A stretch of DNA of 12,693 nucleotides from SZUA-287 sp036397975 (GTDB lineage Bacteria > Bacteroidota > Ignavibacteria > UBA10030 > UBA6906): the NCBI GenBank assembly GCA_036397975.1, contig DASWHW010000169.1:1-12693 (forward strand). Direction: 5' to 3'. Position 1 is the first letter of the stretch; each line of letters begins with the position of its first letter. Position numbers and translations under genes: made by a program. Below are positions 6,864 through 11,675 of this stretch, piece after piece. The notes under the pieces are model-generated. The model saw nothing but the letters and a program-made list of their open reading frames with translations. It searched no databases and had not been told where the DNA came from.

Positions 6864-7390
6864 CACAACCACCATAACAGAACATTCGGCCACTGGAATA
6901 GCCAAACCACAAAAGCGACCAACCCGAGTCCTGCCCACTCCGCCCAGTAAAATCGCGTCTTGTACCAGTCCACCCCTACGATCGGTCCTCCAGTACCGCC
7001 AATGAACTCGCCCAAATGCTTCCTGTGCGTGAACACATCAGCGATAATGTGCGTCAGATAGCCCGCGGCAACGTATGGGAAGAATGACACGAACCCAGGT
7101 GAGAGCACCCCGCCAGTTGTAAAGCAGTGCACGTTAATACCGAACCGCACAACTGTTTCACCCAACGCTACCATCGCGAAAAATGGCAACGTGTGCATCA
7201 CATCATACCATACCTTTGCCAACGGCGGCATGTATAACCACCACGATGGGTAAGTCTCTCTATTGCTCCGGAACCACAGCCGCAGTACTCCTATCACGGC
7301 AAGCATGTCCGGCAGCAGTGAACCAACAACACCATCCCAACCAAGAAAACCACCGTAGAGCACATGAATGATACCACTGTGAGCTAACAT
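6863..7390 (-). CDS. Membrane-bound metal-dependent hydrolase, YdjM/DUF457-like
   Basis: 175 aa with several hydrophobic segments. Conserved polar residues sit where this family has its metal ligands: His4/His9 near the N-terminus, the LPD motif (26-28) in GSLLPDM, His66 in VMHTLPFF, and YLTHIIADVFTHRKH (111-125). E. coli YdjM (LexA-regulated inner-membrane putative hydrolase) is the best known relative; the substrate is unknown. The start has GGGAGG five bases upstream. Its stop overlaps the Gp37/Gp68 start by one base. In a phage it may act on membrane lipids or wall precursors, or affect superinfection, but this is inference. Confidence 0.78.
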   Translation of the reverse strand: MLAHSGIIHVLYGGFLGWDGVVGSLLPDMLAVIGVLRLWFRSNRETYPSWWLYMPPLAKVWYDVMHTLPFFAMVALGETVVRFGINVHCFTTGGVLSPGFVSFFPYVAAGYLTHIIADVFTHRKHLGEFIGGTGGPIVGVDWYKTRFYWAEWAGLGLVAFVVWLFQWPNVLLWWL

Positions 7391-7416
7391 ATCGCCTCCC
7401 TATGGGTCATAGACCG

Positions 7417-7836
7417 TCAATTGATGGTCAACCGTGATGGTGAATTGTGAGGATCCGCCACTTGCCCGCCTGAACGACGCAGTCGGGCTGGCAAAGCCGG
7501 CCCCTTTGCCTCTTCCGATATCTTTCGCTTCCCCTGCGACGCAGCAAAGTACACTGTCACCTTATAGCGGTGTCGACCGCGCAGATCGTAGAACGGGTAG
7601 CGCATCACGTCGGCGCCGGCCGCCATCTTCACCGCCATGCGTACAACCGTCGCCGTAATGGCATTGCGCAACGCCTCTGCAGTGTACGGCGGTGGAATTG
7701 CGAAGTCAGCGCTAATTCGGTTTACCTCGAGGTCATGCGCGACCATCCGTGACCATCGTTTCCCGTTTCGAACACCGTACACGTAGGCCATTGCTGTGCA
7801 CAGGATGAAGGATGTCACCACTATTCCGTCTATCAT
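7417..7836 (-). CDS. Hypothetical protein with N-terminal membrane anchor
   Basis: 139 aa. The first 20 residues (IDGIVVTSFILCTAMAYVYG) form one transmembrane helix followed by basic residues (RNGKRW), suggesting a short N-out, C-in topology. The rest is soluble with strand-like RHRYKVTVYFAAS, and the C-terminus is Arg/Pro-rich and probably disordered. The start has an excellent SD (AAAGGAGG, 8 nt) and overlaps the small basic gene upstream as ATGA. No family recognised. Confidence 0.68.
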   Translation of the reverse strand: MIDGIVVTSFILCTAMAYVYGVRNGKRWSRMVAHDLEVNRISADFAIPPPYTAEALRNAITATVVRMAVKMAAGADVMRYPFYDLRGRHRYKVTVYFAASQGKRKISEEAKGPALPARLRRSGGQVADPHNSPSRLTIN

Positions 7837-7970
7837 CGCTTCCCCTCCTTTCGTCGCTTAAACGATCGTTCCTGTTCCCTGCTAACGTAGCGTCGTAGTT
7901 TCCCTGTCCGCTCCAACTCTTTTCGGAGAAGCCGCCGTTGCCGCTTCTCCTGGTTCTCCTTTTGTCCCAT
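7833..7970 (-). CDS. Small highly basic peptide, 45 aa
   Basis: Almost entirely Lys, Arg, Glu and Gln (KRQRRLLRKELERTGKLRR), predicted to be helical and nucleic-acid-binding by charge alone. Two independent signals support it: GGAGG five bases before the ATG, and a 4-nt ATGA overlap with the next gene, which itself has a strong SD. It overlaps the 3' end of the preceding membrane gene by 89 nt in another frame. It could be a real small peptide or a translational coupling device that carries ribosomes to the next start. Confidence 0.55.
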   Translation of the reverse strand: MGQKENQEKRQRRLLRKELERTGKLRRYVSREQERSFKRRKEGKR

Positions 7971-8172
7971 AGAGCCTCCGTAAGTGTAATAGTAAACGGT
8001 GTGCGATGATCGCTGCCAGAGTCGTGGAAAATAGCCACGAGAGAATAAGCCCATATGTCCAATACACTACCCGCGTCGCCCAAATCAGATTACCAACCAC
8101 AACGCTGCAGGCGGCCGACAGGATGATGTACACAAGCACCCCCCGAATGACTATTCCAATACCTTTTCGCAT
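7882..8172 (-). CDS. Two-helix small membrane protein
   Basis: 96 aa from ATG 8172, which avoids the longer form that would overlap the upstream gene by 91 nt. Two hydrophobic segments are visible: VLVYIILSAACSVVVGNLIW and YGLILSWLFSTTLAAIIAHR, followed by a basic, probably cytoplasmic tail. The tail (about the last 30 residues) is also read in another frame by the small basic gene, so its composition is constrained. Its function is unknown; such proteins in early phage operons are sometimes superinfection-exclusion or membrane modifiers, but nothing specific points there. Confidence 0.6.
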   Translation of the reverse strand: MRKGIGIVIRGVLVYIILSAACSVVVGNLIWATRVVYWTYGLILSWLFSTTLAAIIAHRLLLHLRRLYGTKGEPGEAATAASPKRVGADRETTTLR

Positions 8173-8711
8173 TTCCGCATTTCCATTAGTTGTGATAGTA
8201 TCACAGGCGATCGCTCCACATCGTCCCATTTGTTCGAACACTCCAGGTATAACGCCATGCTCAGATTGCCGGAACGCTTCAGTTTGTCAATCACCTTTTC
8301 CTTAATCAGTTTTCTTCCCTCCAGAGTGAGCACCCTATTCCACCAATTCAGTAGCTCGTTCAGCCGGGATTCTTGCTCAGTTGTTCTGTGCGGATCTCGC
8401 CACGATTCCTGTTTGTCCGGCTTCGGTGTGTGCAACAGCCTGTACTCATGCAATAACTCCTTCATCTCTTTGGCATCCGGATATGCCTCGATCGCACCGT
8501 CGTCCTTTTGTGAAAGAAGCCACGTTGTAAAAGCAACCAGCTCTCTCTCCGTCGTTATCGCGGCAATTACCATCTCATGCAGTTCCCTCAACCTCTCGTC
8601 ATGGAAAGAACCGCCATGTGTCATTAGCCACTTGCAAATATTCAAAGATCGCGGATCGTCAAACGACGTTGCCCGATGCACCTCCCGAACAAATACGTCA
8701 AGCGTAATCAT
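8151..8711 (-). CDS. Hypothetical helical protein, 186 aa
   Basis: Soluble and almost wholly helical, rich in Glu, Lys, Leu and His, with no transmembrane segment. Visible segments are SFHDERLRELHEMVIAAITT, the Trp-containing FTTWLLSQKDDG, and a long C-terminal coil (ESRLNELLNWWNRVLTLEG, KLIKEKVIDKLKRSG). The ATG overlaps the previous stop (ATGA) with only a weak SD. I do not recognise it. Confidence 0.7.
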   Translation of the reverse strand: MITLDVFVREVHRATSFDDPRSLNICKWLMTHGGSFHDERLRELHEMVIAAITTERELVAFTTWLLSQKDDGAIEAYPDAKEMKELLHEYRLLHTPKPDKQESWRDPHRTTEQESRLNELLNWWNRVLTLEGRKLIKEKVIDKLKRSGNLSMALYLECSNKWDDVERSPVILSQLMEMRKCEKVLE

Positions 8712-8983
8712 TGCACAGCAGGTCCTAGTTGTTCCAGTCTAATCCTTCGCATTTCCATTCTCCGGTTTGTCGCCGATACCACAACATCCAATCTCTCAGA
8801 TGCTTCTCTCACAGAGTCAACATCGATGTACAAAGGGGGATGGTTCACACTGCACGCGGTACGAAACCCCAGCGGCGTAGGGAACACAATGATAACTCCA
8901 TCCAGGTGAAACCGGTCCGCAATCCGCCGGGCCTCTTCTTCCATCTCCTTAACCTTTGGTACTCGTGTTATTCTTAGTGGCAT
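8708..8983 (-). CDS. Small alpha/beta protein, unknown function
   Basis: 91 aa from ATG 8983, chosen because GGGAG lies 8 nt upstream and the overlap with the HNH gene is shorter (35 nt) than for ATG 9013 (65 nt). A basic helix (KVKEMEEEARRIADRF) is followed by a strand GVIIVFPTPLGF, a loop, and a second helix with VVVSATNRRM. It resembles small phage proteins of unknown function with a VIVFPTPLGFRTA-type core. No catalytic pattern is evident. Confidence 0.65.
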   Translation of the reverse strand: MPLRITRVPKVKEMEEEARRIADRFHLDGVIIVFPTPLGFRTACSVNHPPLYIDVDSVREASERLDVVVSATNRRMEMRRIRLEQLGPAVQ

Positions 8984-9527
8984 TTCCTTTTCTCCCGTTG
9001 AAGTGATTGGCATAGTTGTGTTTGAATTGAATCAGTCCGTCGACCACGTCGTACATACCAGCGATGCTGCATACCTTTTTCAAATAACGCCTCACAGTCT
9101 CCTGACTACACTGTGCAACCTCCGCCCCCGCATTCAAGGCGTCCTCCGCTTTCATCATCCCCTGTTGCTTCATCTCCCAATAAAGCCAGTGTCGGAACGA
9201 TGGTTCAGCTACCTGACTTTTCTCCAATTCAGCCGATTTCCGCTGTTCAAGCCTATCCACGCTCGCACTCACATTGCCACACACACACACACCCACACAC
9301 ACACACACATGCGAATGGTTCCCCTTCTTCCGTCGTGGATTCTTCAAATAATTATGGCGACGGCACAACACCTGCAGGTTCGATAACTCGTTGTTGCTAT
9401 CGTCATTGTCGATGTGATCAATGACGAGCTCACGCTCTGTATCCTTGCACACGTTGCACCGTCTGCCATCACGCTGTATCAGAATCGGCAGTATCCGTTT
9501 TCGTGTTCCCTTGTTCATGTGCGCCAT
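8949..9527 (-). CDS. HNH endonuclease-like protein with microsatellite linker and C-terminal helical DNA-binding-like domain
   Basis: 192 aa. The HNH module shows C24 and C27 (RRCNVCK), the ELVIDHIDNDD core with His38, NNELSNLQVLC with N50 and C55, and RRHN with His58: a Cys-containing (zinc-bound) HNH fold that cuts DNA. Residues 73-85 (HVCVCVGVCVCGN) are encoded by a nearly pure CA/TG repeat and look like an unstructured linker. The C-terminal part (about 107-160, FRHWLYWEMKQQG, EDALNAGAEVAQCSQETVRR) resembles a helical domain found separately in some phage proteins, probably DNA-binding. HNH proteins near terminase genes may aid packaging, or be homing endonucleases; here it lies in the early operon. 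The start is TGATG-coupled to the previous gene. Confidence 0.82.
   Translation of the reverse strand: MAHMNKGTRKRILPILIQRDGRRCNVCKDTERELVIDHIDNDDSNNELSNLQVLCRRHNYLKNPRRKKGNHSHVCVCVGVCVCGNVSASVDRLEQRKSAELEKSQVAEPSFRHWLYWEMKQQGMMKAEDALNAGAEVAQCSQETVRRYLKKVCSIAGMYDVVDGLIQFKHNYANHFNGRKGNATKNNTSTKG
9278..9309. repeat. (CA)n microsatellite inside the HNH gene
   Basis: Two CA runs of about 15 and 16 nt (9278-9292 and 9294-9309) separated by one extra C, in frame in the HNH gene. It reads as alternating Val-Cys. Such tracts slip readily, and a length change not a multiple of three would cut off the C-terminal domain. Confidence 0.9.
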
Positions 9528-9832
9528 CAGCGCACAAGACGTTCAATGATACTCCCTGTTTGCTTTTCTAAGTCCTCCAGTTCTGAAATCCAATAACTCA
9601 ATGCATCGAGCAACGGACTTTGAGGCTTTAACAACAACTCCTTGTCCTCAACAATCTGCTCTTCCTTTTTTGGCTCAAGAAATGGATTGCATGCTTCCTC
9701 CAGTGCCTTCAACAGTTGTTTGTACGATGCGAGCATGCCATTTATAGTTCGGCGCTGGATATCAAAGTTGGATATTTTAGGCCCCACCGTTGTACGGCTG
9801 TCGAGTCCTATGTGTCCGCCGCCTGCGTTCAT
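9527..9832 (-). CDS. Coiled-coil-like small protein, unknown
   Basis: 101 aa. The N-terminal third has a Gly-rich stretch (MNAGGGHIGLDSRTTVG); the rest is helical (INGMLASYKQLLKALEE, SYWISELEDLEKQTGSIIER). Strong SD GAGGAGG 8 nt upstream of ATG 9832. Its stop overlaps the HNH start by 1 nt. No domain recognised; a coiled-coil scaffold or binding role is possible. Confidence 0.68.
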   Translation of the reverse strand: MNAGGGHIGLDSRTTVGPKISNFDIQRRTINGMLASYKQLLKALEEACNPFLEPKKEEQIVEDKELLLKPQSPLLDALSYWISELEDLEKQTGSIIERLVR

Positions 9833-9867
9833 GATCGTAACCTCCTCTATTAAAAATGGTTTGTAAT

Positions 9868-9912
9868 AAAAATGTGAGGCGAGTTAGGTTCACGTGCACG
9901 GAGCCTCGCCTC
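9868..9912 (-). terminator. Stem-loop with T-run in the gap before the coiled-coil gene
   Basis: Arms GAGGCGAG (9876-9883) and CTCGCCTC (9905-9912) with a 21-nt loop; on the minus strand the stem is followed after three bases by TTTTT (9872-9868) and ATTAC. It would attenuate transcription between gene 9928-10245 and gene 9527-9832. The long loop makes it weaker than the terminator at 10735. The 95-bp gap 9833-9927 otherwise contains the SD and AT-rich sequence. Confidence 0.45.
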
Positions 9913-9927
9913 CGTTATTTGCCCCGA

Positions 9928-10245
9928 TCACTCTCCCCATCCCCCTGTTTGGCTGTGTGAGAGGCCACTCCTCAAGGGGACAGGCCACAAGAACCTTTCC
10001 GTGGTTAAGAAAGTGGAGTGGCCTAATCTCCTGCAACCGGTGGAAATAATTCTTCTTGGTCCGAGTTCGTCACTTGCCGTTCTCAATCTCTCTATGGCAA
10101 CGCTACGCTCTTCTTTTGCTGCCTTCAAACTTTCGGAACACGATTCAACCAAACGATCAGCAGCCTTTACGCTGCGTTCCAATTTTCTCAGCGCCGCCAA
10201 TTTATCCGCATCCTTCATCGGTGGAATGGTGGAGATCTTTGTCAT
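9928..10245 (-). CDS. Helical protein with low-complexity C-terminus
   Basis: 105 aa from ATG 10245, which has GGAGG upstream and overlaps the preceding stop as ATGA. The first 65 residues are a likely helix or coiled coil (DKLAALRKLERSVKAADRLV, CSESLKAAKEERSVAIERL). The last 40 (IISTGCRRLGHSTFLTTERF, WPVPLRSGLSHSQTGGWGE) have a different, non-helical composition and overlap an inverted repeat, so the ancestral end may have been earlier. Function unknown. Confidence 0.62.
   Translation of the reverse strand: MTKISTIPPMKDADKLAALRKLERSVKAADRLVESCSESLKAAKEERSVAIERLRTASDELGPRRIISTGCRRLGHSTFLTTERFLWPVPLRSGLSHSQTGGWGE
9962..10024. repeat. Inverted repeat with 10-bp perfect arms and a spare arm
   Basis: AGGCCACTCC (9962-9971) pairs with GGAGTGGCCT (10015-10024), enclosing 43 nt. 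A second AGGCCAC (9982-9988) could pair instead with GTGGCCT (10018-10024), so two mutually exclusive stems exist. They lie in the 3' part of gene 9928-10245; a regulatory RNA switch is conceivable but unproven. Confidence 0.4.
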
Positions 10246-10625
10246 AGCTCCTCCTTCACTGTATTGAGTAGTGATATTGCAGAGTCCAGGGCATTTTCGC
10301 AGAGTTTTTTGTCTAAGTCCCGCACGTGCACGCGCACCCAATCGGTTACACCAAACCGCAACATTGCCAGGCCAAGAGCAACCGCGTTGTTTTCAAAACA
10401 GAGACACGCAAGAATGCGATACTCGTTCACGTCCAGCATCAGTTGCTTCCGGTCCGATCGGACCTTCCGCGCCTCCGAAAGTCTGCTCAGAGGAATCCCT
10501 GTATACTTCTCGACGCGATTAAGTGGAATGTTGTGGTGAGTATTGAGTGCGTGGAGAACGAAGGTGACGAGTGCGGGATAGGAAGGAAAATAGTCCGGCA
10601 CGTGATAGATTGTGAAATCGTCCAT
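10242..10625 (-). CDS. HTH-like protein, first gene of the minus-strand operon
   Basis: 127 aa from ATG 10625 (AGGGA 8 nt upstream); ATG 10661 (AGGG 5 nt upstream) would add 12 residues. A helical region with HTH character runs from ALNTHHNIPLNRVEKYTGIP to LSRLSEARKVRSDRKQLML, with NEYRILACLCFENN following. Its C-terminus ends in a helix (DSAISLLNTVKEEL). It is transcribed from the promoter at 10856-10884 and opposes the plus-strand regulators across the 10662-10980 region, the arrangement of a phage control gene (Cro/CI-like pair). It could be a transcription regulator; the exact type is not recognised. Confidence 0.6.
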   Translation of the reverse strand: MDDFTIYHVPDYFPSYPALVTFVLHALNTHHNIPLNRVEKYTGIPLSRLSEARKVRSDRKQLMLDVNEYRILACLCFENNAVALGLAMLRFGVTDWVRVHVRDLDKKLCENALDSAISLLNTVKEEL

Positions 10626-10734
10626 TGAGTAATCCCTACTTTTCTGTTGGCAGGGTTGCATGGAAACCCTGGGATCGTATCTTTACCCACAAATGATGTT
10701 CACCGCTCACACATTTGAGGCAAGGAACCAACAA

Positions 10735-10771
10735 CGAAAAAGGTTCTTGCCGAACAACAGCAAGAACCTTT
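10735..10771 (-). terminator. Intrinsic terminator in the early-operon leader
   Basis: Perfect 12-bp arms AAAGGTTCTTGC (10739-10750) and GCAAGAACCTTT (10760-10771) around a 9-nt loop, followed on the minus strand by TTTTTCG. It lies about 114 nt after the predicted start of the minus promoter and before the first gene, so the operon needs read-through or antitermination. It could also stop antisense transcription from the lysis unit. The other strand has only TTT, so it acts mainly leftward. Confidence 0.8.
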
Positions 10772-10775
10772 GGTT

Positions 10776-10787
10776 ACTCAATCGAGT
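10776..10787. promoter_or_regulatory. ACTC-N4-GAGT palindrome, early-leader copy 1
   Basis: ACTC AATC GAGT. Its centre is 22 bp (about two helical turns) from that of copy 2 at 10798-10809, the usual spacing for cooperative operator binding. Confidence 0.5.
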
Positions 10788-10797
10788 CTGTTCACCC

Positions 10798-10809
10798 ACT
10801 CAGATGAGT
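10798..10809. promoter_or_regulatory. ACTC-N4-GAGT palindrome, early-leader copy 2
   Basis: ACTC AGAT GAGT within the longer palindrome CACTCAGATGAGTG (10797-10810). The distance to the predicted start of the minus promoter is about 40-51 nt. In RNA it would form a hairpin with a 4-nt loop like that in the portal leader (both read TCACTC-N4-GAGTGGG on the minus strand). Confidence 0.5.
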
Positions 10810-10855
10810 GAGGAATTTGACGTGTTATATATTATTAGGTCTTGCCGCTGGATTG

Positions 10856-10884
10856 AGTGTAACCAATCTCCTGTACTTTGTCAA
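10856..10884 (-). promoter_or_regulatory. Sigma70-type promoter of the minus-strand early operon
   Basis: Perfect -35 TTGACA (10884-10879), 17-bp spacer, -10 TACACT (10861-10856), 4 of 6. The start is predicted near 10849. An inverted repeat half (GGTTACACTCAATC, 10864-10851) covers the -10 and has a partner GATTGAGTAACC at 10783-10772, consistent with operator control. Confidence 0.7.
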
Positions 10885-10980
10885 GCCTCACGGGTAAAAA
10901 AGTGGAATTTTTCTACCTATCCTATGGCGTAGATTCACCCGTCCTGAACCCCCTTACAGGATGCTTCCACAGGGGGAATA

Positions 10981-11301
10981 ATGCAAAGAACTCCTAATTT
11001 CATCCGCATTTCCAATTTCTGCGGCCGGCACGGCGAGAGAACCATCGAAAAGCTTACCGAATTGCTGAACGTCGATCCACCTGTCACCATCACAAACATT
11101 GCTGAAATCCTCCAGGCTGACCGGGCAAACCTCAACAACTTTATCAACCAAATCTACACCCGGCCATACGTTCTAAAGCCCGAAGTCCGTCAATTCCTCG
11201 ACGAAAAAGAGGCTATCCATCGTGAACACTATGAACGGCAGCGAAGAACTGAAGCTCGCATCCTCAAACTTGTCCAGAGGGATGAAGCAAACCTTACGTA
11301 G
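10981..11301 (+). CDS. Small HTH-like regulator (plus strand)
   Basis: 106 aa from ATG 10981, preceded by AGGGGG four bases upstream. The middle has an HTH-type arrangement: PPVTITNIAEILQADRANL and NNFINQIYTRPYVLKPEVRQ, then a long charged helix (DEKEAIHREHYERQRRTEARI) that may dimerise. It faces the minus operon across the palindrome-containing region, so it is the best candidate to bind the ACTC-N4-GAGT sites, as repressor or activator. It overlaps the next gene's likely start by 20 nt. Family not recognised. Confidence 0.65.
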   Translation: MQRTPNFIRISNFCGRHGERTIEKLTELLNVDPPVTITNIAEILQADRANLNNFINQIYTRPYVLKPEVRQFLDEKEAIHREHYERQRRTEARILKLVQRDEANLT

Positions 11302-11593
11302 ACTCCGAAAAAAACTCGGTCCTGCGTTTGTGCTCCTCCTGCGTGACATTGAAGCGGATCTGCCCTCGTACCAGGTTGCCCAACGCTGGCAGCTACGTCC
11401 GTATCAGGTGGTTTTATGGCGGAAGGTTCTCACGTTCCCGAGCAGGAAACTTATTCCGGATCTTGCTATTTTTACCGGAGAGTCACTACATTACATCCAG
11501 GGAGAAAAACATGATTGCTTTGAAGATGATACTGGCGGCGATGGTTCTGCTGATCTACATGGCACTCGCCTCACAAAAAATAAAAGAGCATGA
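11282..11593 (+). CDS. Small HTH-like protein, second plus-strand gene
   Basis: 103 aa from ATG 11282; ATG 11222 is in frame but overlaps the previous gene by 80 nt and has no SD. A purine run (AGAGGG) directly abuts ATG 11282, closer than normal, so translation may depend on coupling to the previous gene. The basic N-terminus (TLRRLRKKLG) precedes a plausible HTH (DLPSYQVAQRWQLRPYQVVL, WRKVLTFPSRKLIPDL). The last 28 residues are acidic, then basic, and are read across the start of the next gene. Perhaps a second regulator in a control module with the gene before it. Confidence 0.55.
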   Translation: MKQTLRRLRKKLGPAFVLLLRDIEADLPSYQVAQRWQLRPYQVVLWRKVLTFPSRKLIPDLAIFTGESLHYIQGEKHDCFEDDTGGDGSADLHGTRLTKNKRA

Positions 11594-11675
11594 CCGGCGC
11601 TTTCGCCCTGCCTATGCTCTCATCTATCTCGCGCCGCCGGTCCTGCTTCTCCTGCTCCTCGCGTTCACTTCATAG
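11511..11675 (+). CDS. Tiny two-helix membrane protein
   Basis: 54 aa. GGGAG lies seven bases before ATG 11511. Two hydrophobic segments, MILAAMVLLIYMALA (6-20) and ALIYLAPPVLLLLLLAF (36-52), are joined by a charged turn (KIKEHDRRFR). It overlaps the preceding HTH gene by 83 nt in another frame, and its end overlaps the convergent minus-strand lysis-like gene by 6 nt. It resembles small phage membrane proteins (holin or antiholin, superinfection exclusion); no specific assignment. Confidence 0.65.
   Translation: MIALKMILAAMVLLIYMALASQKIKEHDRRFRPAYALIYLAPPVLLLLLLAFTS

Larger units (their letters stand above)
10662..10980. other. Divergent control region (319 bp, no gene)
   Basis: Between the minus operon start (10661/10625) and the plus gene start (10981). 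It contains a minus promoter (10856-10884), ACTC-N4-GAGT palindromes, a terminator hairpin (10735-10771) and an AT-rich stretch (TATATATTATTA, around 10825-10837). No clear plus-strand promoter was found. No open reading frame of credible type spans it. Confidence 0.6.

Noticed and set aside
6864..6938. 25-residue N-terminal extension of the Gp37/Gp68 protein
   Set aside because: It lies wholly within the upstream hydrolase frame; the family normally begins at the MGRSNIGWTDK segment and the TGATG coupling supports 6863.
7733..8083. 116-aa minus-strand ORF
   Set aside because: Shadow of three real minus genes; no SD, and the 7836 and 7970 starts with strong SDs explain the region better.
9278..9309. 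CA repeat as part of a CRISPR or other array
   Set aside because: A simple dinucleotide run inside an open reading frame, with no spacers or repeat units.
10257..10268. Possible fourth palindrome (ACTG TATT GAGT)
   Set aside because: One mismatch in the left arm and within a coding junction, so not counted with the three perfect copies.
10817..10837. Plus-strand promoter from TTGACG and TATATATT
   Set aside because: The elements are only 4 bp apart, far too close for a -35/-10 pair; no -10 at 17 bp.
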